Source: Sipunculus nudus (lineage: Eukaryota > Annelida > Sipuncula > Golfingiida > Sipunculidae). From it: a stretch of 64,000 bases of DNA. The translations under genes were made by a program, and so were the position numbers. The stretch covers positions 7,090,576 through 7,154,575 of the forward strand of contig CM049309.1 in the NCBI GenBank assembly GCA_026874595.1. Reading direction: 5' to 3'. Under the pieces are notes generated by a model. The model searched no databases and was not told where the DNA came from. It saw only the letters and a list, made by a program, of their open reading frames with translations. This document shows positions 13,932-27,361 of this stretch, piece by piece; position 1 is the stretch's first letter; each line of letters begins with the position of its first letter.

Positions 13932-14125
13932 GGGGAATCCCCGCCAGCTGATGGCAGGTGTCTGGGACATCCCCAGATGTTCAGCATCAGGCTGAGCCAA
14001 CTTGCAGGTTGGGAATTCTCAAAGGGGATTCCCCCTGTAGGGGTTTATGGGATACACAGGTTTGTGCATGATGACAGGTGGGGGAGTCAGGCTTCTGCTG
14101 GAATGTTGTTGATTTCATGCAGCTG
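13932..14125. promoter_or_regulatory. kappaB-like and E-box cluster
   Basis: Three matches to GGGRNNYYCC lie within 103 bases: GGGGAATCCCC (13932-13942), GGGACATCCC (13964-13973) and GGGGATTCCCC (14024-14034). A one-mismatch GGGAATTCTC sits at 14011-14020. E-boxes CAGCTG (13945 and 14120) and CAGGTG (13955 and 14075) are interleaved. This would suit a Rel/E-protein responsive enhancer. The outer kappaB sites are also reverse complements of each other, so an RNA hairpin is an alternative reading. Confidence 0.4.
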
Positions 14126-17100
14126 ACTAGCAATAGTGGATTTCCATGAATCTGGCTCGAAATTAAGTTTAACGAAATTTTTTTTTGTTCGGTGTAGGAT
14201 TGTTACCTTTTACCTGAATAACAAAATCTGTTTTAAAGTTGTGCACTAGTAATTGTTGCGAGATGCAATGGATTATTATTTACTTAAAAACCTTACATTA
14301 GTCACATGTAAATATTGAAACAATTTTTTTTTTTCAATTTATGTTATTTAGATAAGTATGGTTAATGCTATAAAGTTTACAAGGATCTCATAAAAACTGA
14401 ATTAATAAATTATTCCCATGAGTGTTTTTCTTTTACAAATTTCTTTCCTTATTTAAAATCACTGTTGGTAATCATAGGTTCAAAGATATTATCACTTAAT
14501 AAAAATGAATGCATTAAAGATAAGTCTGAAATTCAGATGATGATAGGTCATGTTATGAGCAGCATTGAGGTGTTGGAAAAAGAAAAATTTTTTCGGGAAA
14601 AAAGTTAAATTTTCCCTATTAGTGATAATATCAACACAATATTTCCCTGGTGGTCTTGTAGTCAACACATGGAGACGATTTAACCATCTGGAACAAGTTT
14701 TGTGTACTAGATGAGCTCACAGCTCAAGGCTGTCTTCCTAAATGAACAATTACAGTTACGCTGTTTGTAAACTGCTCATTCTTTGTGTGTGTAGACATAA
14801 ACACATACACAGCCTTGGGGGATAAATTATGAACATGTGAGTGTTGATGACTTTTGGCCACAGGTGGTTTCCAGACATTCCATACCAGGAAGGCTTGTTA
14901 GATTTGTTAAGTACAGGGAAGAACAGGTAAAAGAAATAGAAGGCAGGTCCTAATGCCTGGTCACCACTTGTTTAAATAAGAAATCATGTTCCTATCAAAT
15001 AACAAATTGTATACAAGCTTCTTTACAAAAAAAAACCCAGAAAGGTTGGCAGTGGTGATAAATAGCGGAGTAACTCGCATCTCATCATGACAACTCGTTG
15101 AAATAAAATTAATACCCTGGTTGTATAAGTGATGTTTGTTTATAGAGTAGGGTTAACACATGTGTGAGGCCCTAGTATTTCCCTGTCACCACGTTCTTGG
15201 TGTTGTAACCGCTGACTTCTCAAACTCTTGAGAGATGTGCCTCCCCCCCCCCCCCCCACATCAGGCCACCACATGGGGACACAGGACGACTCACTTGGTG
15301 CGATGCCTGGAGCATCTTCCAGCCCTGATGGCTCATTATGGGTGGTCTCCTGGACTGGAACAGGGCTCCCCGTGCTGAGAATCCTGTTAACCTTGCTGTT
15401 GGAGCATCGCTTTTTGCTGGATGATATCTGCCGAAAAAAGCCTATTGTTTGTGCTAGGATGATAGGCCTTTAATGGAAGTGACTGCTCGACCAGGGTAGC
15501 CACAACAGTTCCAGGTCAAACTCTGGGATCACAGATTTGGTTCAAAGGAAATTTCTTGTGAAAGACCACCCTGTTCTCTCTTCCGATAATGATTTGAAAA
15601 GCTGGTGATAGCCTTGTCTTTGTTTATCCTTTGGGACAAACATAAATTGAGAAATGGTTTGTTAAGCTGCTTCAACCTTGGGCTTTCTGATGGCAATAAA
15701 ACTGATTGCTGGAAAGCAACTGTTGATGTCAGTGTTATATTATATTATGTCCTGGGGCAGTTTTCATTCAAAGGAGCAGTTTTGTTAAGCATTTCTTTTT
15801 TGGGTAATGTAACTTAGGGAAAAACAGCCTAGAAATTTACATACCAGAACTACACTGATACATTGACTAGAAATTAACACTTATGTAAAAAGGATTTCCT
15901 TGAAATACATATTTCAGAAGTGTTAATACATAACTTAGGAATAAACATTTGAGATCATTTTTGATGAATTGGTGAAATTTACCTTTCAGATCATTTGTGG
16001 TTCAGAGCCTTGAAATCAAAATTACAAAACCTTTGTAATGCCCACGCTTCAATTTATTGACATTTTAGAATCTCAGAAACACATGGCCTTGAAATAAACA
16101 CATCAGCCTCAGGAATGCATACCCTTGAAGTTACAGTAATGCACATTATGAAATTTACTTTTCTGAATCGCCATATGTAGATTAAGATTAACGTTTCAGG
16201 GCTTCATTAATGCACACCTTTGAAACCAATTTTTCAGACTAAAATTGATGCATAGCTCCCTAAAACTTTTGATTCAGGATCATGTTGCATTATATAAATA
16301 TATATTATGAATGTTTGTAATTCCATCTTCAGGTTAATGTTTTATTTAATTTGACATTCTAATTTTTGATAATGTTGGGATGCTTTATGACAATGATTAA
16401 AATTTGTCTAAGTATTCACAGAGTTAACTTGCTAGGATATTATTGATATATTCATACAAAGAGCCTCAACCATGTAAAAATATTACGAGTCTCCAAAGTC
16501 TAGTTCTTTCATTGGTTGATATGATTTTTAACCAAGTCATGCACATTGACCAAGTGAAATAGATGGCCAGGGATATCAGGTTGAGTTATATTATGCTGTA
16601 GTACTTTCATTTCCCACCAGATGTCCCCAAGGGGGTCTTTTGGATAAATAGCCTGGCATATTATTGAGAAAAGTTGCTCCACTTGTGGGACAGTTAGCAC
16701 ACAGGGTATTCAAGTGCCTACCGGATATTCAGCGAGAGGCTTTGTGCTTGTTTTTGTATAATGCATGTATAGGTGTGGCTGATGATCGGATCATGATACG
16801 GCAGTTGCGTGCACTTGAGAAAATAGTCCATTGGTTTAATAGGTTGAATATTAACCCGCTTAAATTTTATAAACTTATATGGGCATTTTTTGTGTTGAAA
16901 CTGATTTACTTATTGTATTTACTGTTATTTACTGTATATGACTGGATGTTTGTAGCATAAATAACAATTGAAACAATTGGGTGTTTGAAGTTTCTTGAGT
17001 GTTCATGTTTTATTCTTATATGAGATCATAATGATCATATAAATGAAGTTAATAGGAAATTTAGTAAATTAATGAAAAAAAACTTGCATTTCTAATCAAA

Positions 17101-18571
17101 TTTGTGTGATTTAAATTTGTGTAATCAGTAATTGTGTTTATTTTTATTTTCTTTTTTTTTGTGTTTATTTTTATTTGAATACTGTTACCAATAATTGTAA
17201 TTAGATTGCTTAAATACTTAAATGTTCACCATGATGTTTAGTCTCACAAGATCAAAATGAATCAACAATGCTTAAATCTTTAAAAATCTAAAATACATCT
17301 TCTTGAAAATTAATGCCAGTCAACACAATTTTATAATAATTACTTTGTTGTAATGCATGTACACAGTGCCTGACTTAAATAATAACAGAACTTGATGTAG
17401 TCTGTCTGCATGTTAGAGTTTACGCAAATATATTGGTCAGTGAGTGGGTGGAAGAATGAGACTTGTTTCTGGACCTATTGAACCCGGATGTCTATATGAT
17501 TTGCACCAAGATGGCTGCGTCTTGGGCAGATTATACTTGTAATTCTCACGTAGTCTTGTCATTTTGAGAGTTATTGGTGTGGCACTTCAGGTAATATTAG
17601 CTTGGCATCTTTGAGGGCTTTTTCAACTTGTTTGCTTACTTAGTTCACTTTGACCACACACGCTCATCAAAGCTTACATACCCCCACCCAAACAATCATC
17701 TAAAAAGCTTTTGTATTGTTGACCAGATAATTTTACTCTTATAATCACTTTAATTCTAGTCCATACTGTGTCTATAAAGCATTGTAGTTCTGTCGTTATA
17801 CATTTTCCATAGATCATGTGATTTTATATGAAATGTTTTCATTCAGTTTGCTTTTACAAAGCTGGATCTCAGGTACTCTCATACTAGTTGTTACCTAGGC
17901 TATGATTTACTTCATATCTATAAAATCAGCTGCATATTGTTCTAAAATAGGTTACATCATTTAATGTGGCAGAAAATCCCAGACAATCGTAGTATTGTTG
18001 CATTTGAGGAATGGTCACAGACAATCAAAAGACAATTACAGATGAACATAAGCTACTGTCATATATGTTAAATGTCAGACAGTCTGTGAAAGGAGGTCGC
18101 AGCATCTAAAATTACCATAGAACACATGTCAAAAGTTTTGAACTCAGTTTGATCATAACTTTATCATGCATATAATTGATTCTAAAATCAGAATGCAAAT
18201 TTTTTCCAAGTTGGATCATCAATTATAATTAAACAGAAGTGAAACTGAACTATTGTACATATGATATTAATAATAATTCATGATAATCTCTATCTGCTGC
18301 ATAGCAGTGGCTGACTGTAGAAGAACACATCCCTGCATGATCTGCACTTTGACTGAGGAAACAGGTTTCACAGCTGTTGGTTCTACATTACTGGATCTTA
18401 AGGGGGATGTGTTAGTAAAGAACTAGAATCAATATCATCTATTACAAGTATAAACATGGGATGGCTGCTTGTTGCTAGCGTCAACATGTTTTTTGACATA
18501 TGCGGTACATTTGTGGAACTAGGTCAGATGTTAAATGTTGCCAGGCAGCAGAGGGACCAGTTGTGGTGTAC

Positions 18572-19198
18572 CACCTGGACAGTGCTGAGCCAGGGCTGCG
18601 ACAGCTGTCCGCCTGAATTGCATTTTCTGAAGCTTGTGTCAGTAGCACCTGTATTCAGTCGCCAGGAAACTGACTAGATTTCCCTGAAAGATGGCCACCT
18701 GTATCCAACTTAAATCTCATTTTAAAATACTTTGTATTTACGTAAATGAAAAAAAAATCATAAGTATTTTTTCATGCATGCATGTGTATGTGTATGTATT
18801 TGTCCTTAAATTGGGCCTGTTGACATGATGTGCACCTGTTGACCTTCAGAACTGGCACTGAGGTCCAGCACCTGTGCTACTACAACTTCTATAGTAAATT
18901 TGGCCTTGAAATGTACAAGGTGTTGGTATTTTGCTGACATTGAAATATACCACAAGGCTGTAGCATCTGTTGCACTCAGTAGTACTCACTGAAATGATAT
19001 GAACACCGGCCTGCTGGCACATGAAATGTACATGCTGGAATGTGACACCTGTTTCATTCTGGTAGATAATATTAAGTCCTGCTGTATGGACTGTTGTTTA
19101 ACCTGCAGCAGGTCTAGGTTCTGCCTGCCACATGGCTGCTGTGCTGTGCAGGTGTGGAGCTAGTGTCTGCCAGTGCATAATACACCTGGCCCACAACT
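18572..19198. promoter_or_regulatory. CACCTG E-box cluster
   Basis: Eight CACCTG/CAGGTG sites lie at 18572, 18646, 18696, 18833, 18869, 19046, 19149 (as CAGGTG) and 19193, plus CAGCTG at 18602. About 0.3 would be expected at random with equal base use. Five read CACCTGT in the same orientation. CACCTG is the preferred core of E-protein dimers and also of Snail and ZEB repressors. Position inside an E-protein gene intron makes autoregulation or Snail/ZEB control plausible. Confidence 0.42.
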
Positions 19199-19708
19199 TT
19201 GTTTACAAATAAACGGGTGTAAACATAACTGTATGAATATAAACAAATAATTCAATTTACCTCAGTCAAATGTTTTTGCTATCATTGATGTTTATATCCT
19301 ACATCCTACTATTATTCTTTTACTGGTGTTTAAAAAACTTAAAAATCCTCTGAATTATTTGTAATGTATCTAAAGATATTTATTTTTTTAATATTAACTA
19401 AAGATTATTGTATTTAGTAAATAGTCATAAAAATTTATGGGTTTACTTCATAGTTTTTCATGTGAATTATTCATATTCTGCAACATATGAATGAATAGGA
19501 AGATTTTTTCCCCTCAAAGAGGCCTTTGATTGAGGTTGTATACAGTCCTGTTGAAATGTATTTTATCTGACAACTTTGAGACTATATATAGACTCTTATA
19601 AATATGTCAGTGAGGTTGCTGAAAATTGTAGAGATTTAGGCTAATATGAAAGAGTCTGACGCTAAATACAAATTTGTAATATGAAGGCTTTCACCCCCAA
19701 TAATTATA

Positions 19709-20113
19709 ATGGAACATCACATTCATGTTGTGTTTAAAGAACCAAGTCAAGGATTAACTGAGGGGTTCAATTATTGCGATATAGTGTGTGGGGTGGAGGG
19801 AGGTTTAGATATGTGCAGACATGCCTGGCCAGGTCCTGTTGTATATAAGCTTTGTGACCTTACGAGGTCCTGTTACCCCTGGGGCAGGGTGAACCCTACT
19901 GAGCCAGCACCTGCAGTTCCCTGTTGGAAGGTGCTGGCTGTTTACAAACATGGCCTTAGCCCCATAGGCCTCAAACCAACTCCAACAGTTTGTGAAAGCC
20001 CTAGCACTCCCATGCTGAACTGTGCTGATGCAATGAACACAATGCTGCAGACTCTTCCAGCACTGTCTTGTTCCTGTGACTGGTCTGCAGTGTTGTCAAT
20101 GATTATGCTATAG
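19709..20113 (+). other. Longest open frame in the window (134 codons), unrecognised
   Basis: An open frame starting MEHHIHVVFKEPSQ and ending SAVLSMIML, in a GC-richer stretch. It is Cys-rich and Pro-rich without recognisable domain, signal peptide or membrane segment, and no splice sites fit it to the E-protein gene. It is most likely a chance frame in a less AT-rich segment. Confidence 0.12.
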
Positions 20114-22830
20114 TTTTTGCTGCTGAAGACGTTTGGTCAAGGCTTTGGCCATGTTGGGAGAAGTTGAAACTTCAACATGGGGTTCTATATTATTATGTAT
20201 TACTTATATTTAAATATATCTATTGCAAAATCAACCTTTATTCTTTGTTATGTTATTACATTGGAAATAATCATTAATATTAATTGTTAATATACCTTAT
20301 GTTGTGTGCATTATGAATATATCTTATATTAGCTTGTCAGTATAGAATAGTTTTGAAAATATTGCATTGAAAAAGAATATGACAAACCTCCCCAGCACTG
20401 ACAATAAAACCTGATGAAATATATCAACGATAACTGTCTTTGGAACCAGTATATTTAATCTGTCAGTCATAAGCAATGAATTATTTTCTTTAAAGGAATA
20501 TTATACATGAATTCATGTCAAACCATTATCCCTTCATTTCTCAATAACACTGTACTAAGCTAAGATGAGCATTGTTGAATGATATTTCTGTTACAAAACC
20601 CTTTTAGAAATAGAATAACAATATAATTCATAAACACATGTTCTTTTCTTAGTAGCTCTGATCAGGATATATGTGCCAAAGGAATATTACAAATAACCAA
20701 AAAGGTATCCTTAATAAAAAAAAAAATAATATTATGGTGACCGGTAAACGATATTGATGTAATTTTTGCAGGAACTCTGAACACTTAAGTTTGAGAATTA
20801 TGATGAATAGTAACTGAAATTATAATTGCATTAATTGTTTTGATCAATTATTAATGATTATTCCTGTAACAAAAACACACTGTCAATATTTACAAACTGT
20901 CTTGGATGGAATTATATAAGTTAATATTCTGGGCTCTGAACAGGCTTCGTGGCAGTCAGAACGATCACGGCCAGACATGGCGTACGTGTAATCACCAGGG
21001 TGAAATTTAATATAATCACAGGACCATGCCTAACTGTATGTAATTACGCTGGGTACCATATGGGTAATTTTCAGTGATGAAGGTTTGCTGCATGACCCAC
21101 ATTAAAAAGCAATGATGGGCATTCATCTAGGCAATCAAGTGAATGATATTAAAGACTTAAATCATAGACCTGAGTATTTTTAGCACTGGAAGAGCATCCA
21201 TGGGTAGATCTTGATTAAGAAAGGACCAAAAGGAGCTTTCCTTTCTTCAGTGACATTTATAAAATCTATTTGGTCGTACACAATATTATTTTTCAAGGCT
21301 GTTTATCCTTTGGTGACCCAAGACGATTTATATAATCAATTGTTTTTTACCCCTCATGCTTGTTTGCAAATTATTTCTGATTTTTTTGCATATTTATGGT
21401 GACAGTGTAGCTATTTATAATATCTTGTGGGTTCTTAGGATAGACCATACTAATTATCTTAATTTACAAATTAAAATAGTGTTAATGTTTAATACAAATT
21501 TCTTAAATTTGATTATATTAGATCCGAGTTTTTGTATGCCTGTCATATAAAAGTATGCTACATTCAGTGTTTTTCCGTATATTAGTTTGTCCTTTTGTGT
21601 CTCCTTGATAATGAACCAGGAATTTGCATTATCATGACTTTGGATATAAAAAAAAACTATTTATATAATACAGATGCATTCATATTGTTTAACCATACCT
21701 ATATATAGATTTTTTAAAAAATTGTCTTAAATAAGACATTACAAATTGTACTTAATAAACTCTGCAAACACCAGCAAGTGTAGTAATCACTGGAAACCAT
21801 CAACTGTGGCAGTGAGTGCAAAAGTGCTCATTAGTTTTCATACCTTTAAGTAAGGAATTGTTTTATATTAATTATACTGATTTGCTTATATAATCTTGTA
21901 TATGATATGATCATATATTATTTTTTCCCAGAAGGTCCACAGTGGCTTATACAGGCCTGCTTGCCCTCAAAATAAATTTTAGCCATAATTTTAGCCACAT
22001 TCATGTAAATTTAGTCATAGTATTATTTTAGTTTAATTAAAATTGTAATCCATCATGAAAAAATTACTTGTTTCGTGTGTTCATGTCCCATAATTGTATT
22101 AATGAAATATTCATAATCTATTACCTGATCAAATGATACTGTTTCATAGTGTTTTCTAAGTGACCACAAGCAGGCAGTTATTCCACAGTCAGCCAGATTC
22201 ACCAAAATTATGTCCTAAGTCTTTTATACTTTGAATTTATATAGTATTAAATTTAAAGTGGGCACAAGCTTTAAGTCAGCCGTAATTTTGTCACTTGATA
22301 TGTTCCCTACCATTCTGGTTGATCTTTTGTTTTTGGTTGAAGGTTATATATATAAGGTGCATGGGTGCTGCTTAAATCTTGTGTTATTGTGCACAAGCTC
22401 AATATAAATGTATGTTGGCCAGTGAGGTCAGAGGCTCTGTGCAGGTTCGAGTACAAGGCGTTTCCGGTCTAGTTGGCCCACCAGGGGGTGGGATGTAGCT
22501 GCTTTATGATCATACAAGAGCTTGATATGTGACTATGAGAATGGAGCTGGTCCTAAAATAAACACATGTAGTTTGCCTACTTCCTAACTATCAAATGTTA
22601 CAGCTTTGCTCTGTGTGTATAGTGGAGGCAATTGTGTTTTGCCAAGAAATAAAAGCTGCAATATAAAGTGCATTCCCAAGTAAGAAAAAAGCAAAATGAT
22701 GGAAACTCACCAGATTTGTTTATTTAAAGGTGATACATATGCTAAAGCTTAAAAGGTGATGATTTTCAAATTTTGTTGTTTCTGTATGCCAGACGACTCA
22801 GACTTCTTAGGTTATTTTGGTCCAGAACCA

Positions 22831-22940
22831 GTTAGCCTCCAAACCAGTTGGGACTAAAACTGATCTGTCTCCTAAGCTGTTTGGAATAAAACTGGATAGT
22901 CTCCAGAGCAGTTCAACTAATACTTGTCAGTCTACAAGTC
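22831..22940. repeat. Degenerate 32-bp tandem repeat, about 3.4 copies
   Basis: Units begin at 22831, 22863 and 22895, each of the form ...TCTCCAGAGCAGTT... followed by ...ACTAAAACTG, with a partial unit after 22927. Copies have diverged substantially. Confidence 0.6.
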
Positions 22941-22973
22941 GCTAAGTCGAGCAGACCTCTCTCAAAGAGGTTG

Positions 22974-23072
22974 TAATAAACATATATACTAACAAACAAT
23001 AACAGGTAATAAACAAATATACTAATAAACAATAACAGCTAATAAACATATATACTAACAAACAAATACAGT
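22974..23072. repeat. 33-bp tandem repeat, 3 copies
   Basis: Units begin at 22974, 23007 and 23040 with TAATAAACATATATACTAAC and differ at few positions. The array follows directly after the 32-bp array. Confidence 0.75.
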
Positions 23073-23127
23073 GAACTGATCTTTCTTCACAGCTTGTAAT
23101 CCAGATCTAAACAATTTCCAAAACTTA

Positions 23128-23335
23128 ATTCCTTTTAAATCACCTCAGCCAGGTCTTTCTCTTGATCACATTAGCCAGAACTGGTTATTATGCAAATCAC
23201 CTTAGCCAGAACTAATCTTTCTCCATGGTACTTAAAACATGCACTGGATTCTGCTTCTGAACTGAAATGATCATACTGCAAATCACTTACACCAGAACTG
23301 ATCATTCTCGTAATCACTTTAGAAATAACTACAAT
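23128..23335. repeat. Degenerate tandem repeat around AATCACCTTAGCCAGAACT
   Basis: Variants of ATCAC-x-TTAGCCAGAACTG recur at about 23140, 23168, 23196, 23281 and 23311 with irregular spacing. This is a third repeat family in the same 500-bp zone. Confidence 0.5.
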
Positions 23336-24059
23336 TTAACTGGCAGAAATGGCAGGCCTCAAACATTATGTTGATTATATCTCCATTTATCCTTTTCCTT
23401 CGTAACATGTAAATTGGCTGGTAGTTACTGCGTTGTTGATACCAATTGCTGGAAATTTAACAATTCTGGTCTTAATCACCATTGTTGATGTAATTGGTCC
23501 ATCATGGTCTCATTGGAGTACAGGTTTAATGGATTGATAAAAAATAATGCACAAATTCTCTTAAGTCATGATTGATTTAAATGCTTGTGGATTTTTTGTG
23601 GATTTTAATTTTTGCTTCGGTGTAATAAACATATATGCTTATGCAGCGGAACTTACTTTGCAAGGATTAATTTCTGACAGGAAATGTTCAGCTTAAAAAT
23701 TTAATTAATATTATCAGTCAGTTCACCCCCCCCCCCCCCCATTGGAAACAAAACAAGCTATGTGTGTTTGAGAAACCAAATCAACCTGTGCTGTCTTCCT
23801 TGGCAGGATTCAGCTCACAGTGCAAAATACAAATATAATAGGATATAAGTGAAAAGAAAACCCTGTGTTATATTTTCAGTGCAGTACACTAAAAATGACC
23901 TCGAAGACTGATATAAGATAACTTGCATTTAGTGCAGAACTGAGAAAAAAAAACGAACTCCCAAGATGGATCAAGTGCGAGACTAGAGCCATGTTGTATC
24001 TTGTTTCTGTCACCATAACTATTACAAGTTTCTTTTTCGTACTTTTTGAGACTGTCTTT

Positions 24060-25020
24060 GATTGTGCGTATTACTCCTCAGGGATGCAACAGCCTATTCT
24101 AGTCATGCAAAATGCTCCCCAAGAGAGCGTATTGCTGATTTTCTTATAGGAAGGACAGCCAGGCGGCAAGAGGTGTGCGGCGATTTATTGAATCATAGCG
24201 TCACAGCTAGTGTGAACATAAGTGACAGAATAAACTCAAGTGAATTCCCCCGGGGACGACAAAAAATAGGCTCGTTGGCTTGAATGTTTAACCAATTATT
24301 GGGTTTCCAATTTAGTGGAGCTACTATATGAGCGCCCTGAGAAGTAGGTTTGCAAGTAGTACAGAGTAGTTTTTGTGTGCATGGCTATCGAGGAGCTCTA
24401 GCGCTGCATTTAGAGCCCTCCATTGGGTATTTATTGAATTTGCTGGGACAACATTGTACCTCAGAGGTGTGAACACGGTGATAAAGGTGTGACCTGCTGA
24501 TAAGGGTGTTGCGTTACACGCAGAAACCTTGTTGTGACTCTTGTCACATGCCTGCCCTTGTCACTCACTGCTGATCCCCTTGCTATTACTTTGCTCGCCT
24601 TATCACAGATCAGTCTTTATTTCATTAATCATATATCATTTGTCATTCTTAATCCCAAATACCATTGTACTGGGCATCGGTGTAATGGAGGGCACTGCCT
24701 CCATGAGACTCCTGCCGTCCCCCATACTGAAACCATCCTGCATACTTGGTATCCGCAACAGGCTTTATCCTATCATTTGGTATTGTAAACTGTGGAGGCT
24801 GGGACAGACTGGATTAAGTTTATTGATCATCTGAAATGCCCCAGCAATCATTTTCACTGATCCACTATCTGCTTGCCCTACTAATTGATATATATGTAGA
24901 CACTTGATGAACGACCAGGCTGGATTAATTGTTGATTTACTGTGAATGAGAATCAAGTGTTATCACTCCGTTCTGAAAGGAAATGCCTGCGCTAATTTAT
25001 AGTGACGGCTATGACACTTT
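24060..25020. promoter_or_regulatory. High-complexity intronic island
   Basis: About 1 kb of GC-richer, non-repetitive sequence flanked by AT-rich intron. It supports several short overlapping open frames on both strands (24062-24283, 24534-24834 and 24765-24956), which is typical of less AT-rich non-coding DNA rather than a gene. No consensus donor was found in a suitable phase. It is a candidate conserved enhancer. Confidence 0.3.
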
Positions 25021-25738
25021 GACAAAGCATTTACCTGCAACCCTACCTAGGTTTACCAAGACAGTGATTTGTATCTTTCCAAAATTCCAGGACTACATAA
25101 CACACTCTCAAAGACTGGAGACTTTGAAATTAATAAATACCTTGAAATTGACAACAAAAACAAGTGTGGGTGTGGCATAAATTTCACCCTTGGATTCTCT
25201 AACTGAAACAGGTCTTTGGACTTTTCATTATCTGGTGCCTGTGTTCTTAAAAATTATATAAATTTACCTTTGATTCTCCAAATTCCAAAAAAAATTATTA
25301 GCAAGCATTTGATGCATACAGTTTAAATTTTTGTAATATTAAGCTTTCCTTGGGGAAATTTCTTTTATTATTTTTTTTAGTTTGGATAGTAAGTTCTGCA
25401 TTTTGGATTGTTACTGAGAACATAAGGGGCAAAGTTAAATATTAGGCCTGCTTTCGTGCCCTATGCTTAAAACAGTGGCACATGAAAAAAATTTTTTTTT
25501 AAAGTTATGACTTCAACAGGAAGCTTATGAACTTGGAACAGTTCCTACCCAGCATGCAAATGTAGGGTACTTCATAAAGCGTAAGGGATTGTCTTTAGAA
25601 GTGCTGATAGCTCAAGTATCCTGGAGATTTAAGAGTGTTGCCGCTTAGTTACAGGGACAGATCAGGACCTTGCATTTAGTCACATGTTGACTGAACAAGC
25701 TTTTTGTGTGGGAGATTGTTTGGATCATGGTCCCGTGA

Positions 25739-25761
25739 GGTGTCAAAAACCCCTTGACACC
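25739..25761. repeat. Perfect 8-bp stem hairpin
   Basis: GGTGTCAA at 25739-25746 and TTGACACC at 25754-25761 flank a 7-base loop. Confidence 0.5.
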
Positions 25762-27289
25762 TGACCTCGTCGGTTTCAAGCTGGATACAAAAATATGCTT
25801 GCTCCCAAAATGGACAAACTAGCTGTAAACTTTCCTCATGCACTCAAGTTTGACTCAAGTTTTTTTTTGCTCCCTCGGGGCAAAGTCTGTTTGTTGCATT
25901 GTTTGTTGCCTTAAGTGATACAAAATGGCCCTTCCCACAATCCCTCCCTCCTGTTGGAGGTCACATCCAGAGAATTTTTACATGGATTTTCTGTGTGTTT
26001 AGTTATTCTGCAATTTTTTTTTGGCAAGTTTATAAATGCACATTTCCGGCAGCTTCACCTACTGCAACAAGTTTAGCTATAAGGGTGGTACCTTCATGCA
26101 TTTGCATTGCTAGAACTAGAATAATTAGTTTTGATTGAATCTCAGACATATAGCCAGTGACTGTGACTAGAAAATGACCTGTTCTCATGTTGGACAGATC
26201 TTGGCAAAGTTTGCTAGGTATGTCCTGGCTGGGTTTTCCATGGGTCCAGTTGGGATACACTGGCTTAGTTTCAGATTGATGGTTCTGTGATAGACCCTTC
26301 ACAGTCTTTTAAAAATTATTGAAAATGACCCCCTTAGGACACATTTGGCATCATTCCTAGACCTAGCATTCCTCTGGCATTGCCCCAGATGAATTCCATG
26401 CCAGTGATTTGGTATAACTGTCAGGTATAATATCCTAGTTTAATACTGATCTTAAGTCTGATTCAACTTTCATCTAATGCAGACTTGGATATACTGAAGA
26501 TTAATTTCCATTTGCATTACCTTGTAGTTAACTTCTTTACCAATGTTGTATTGATTATGAAATGGATCCAATAATAACTTCTGAACTTTTCTGTACATCT
26601 GAGCAGATATGGAGCATATATTACACTACTGGACTTGTCAGCAAGGAGTTTGGTATCCCTGCTTATATATGCTTTTTCAACATTTAATGGAATTGATGGA
26701 AGAGCTTTAGTCTCGCAGAATATGGTGGATTAGGGGTTATGGATGTGCAGGACTTGATATGCTACAGTGTCCGTAGATCCAGAAATGTGCTTATAATCGT
26801 TATCTGACATCTGGGATTGTGTATTAATTTTGACTTAATTAAGGAATTATGTTTTATTTTATCATAAATGATGTATGATTTTGTTTGAAACAGATTTTAT
26901 TTAAAAGAAAAAAACTATTTATGACTGTAGAGACTTTACAGGCTCAAAATATGTGACTTTCCATATAAAAATTCTATATCTTCAGTTGTAGAGTGAGCAA
27001 TCCCTCATTCTGTAATTAAATGCTTTTACACATGTCTCTTCAAGTTCAGTTGAATTAATGTTAATGTTAGCCATTTCATAAAAGCTAAAAATATATTATA
27101 TACTTACATTGGGAATGGTCAAAGGCACTGCCTGCTGTATTAAGATAATTGTAGTCTAAAGTTTAGTATCCAACACTAGAAGTATTGTCACTGAAGTATT
27201 GCAAGTTCTTATTGATTTGTCCATAGTCTTCCCTTAAAACTTAAAATTTGAAAAAGGTGTAAAAATGTTTCTAATGAAACGTAACACTA

Positions 27290-27361
27290 AACGTTCACAG
27301 TACTTCAAATGTCACAATGCACTTGAACGTTCACAGTACTTCAAATGTCACAATGCACTTG
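27290..27361. repeat. 36-bp perfect tandem duplication
   Basis: AACGTTCACAGTACTTC... is repeated with a 36-base period (second copy from 27326). The copies are essentially identical, so the duplication is recent. Confidence 0.85.

Noticed and set aside
16664-16960. 98-codon frame with an amphipathic part and a hydrophobic tail
   Set aside because: The hydrophobic tail reflects TTT/TTA-rich intron sequence. No conserved domain was seen.
22420-22460. B-box-like GGTTCGAGTAC with an upstream TGGCCAGTGAGG suggesting a tRNA or SINE head
   Set aside because: The A-box to B-box distance is about 20 bases, too short for a tRNA, and no cloverleaf arms could be paired.
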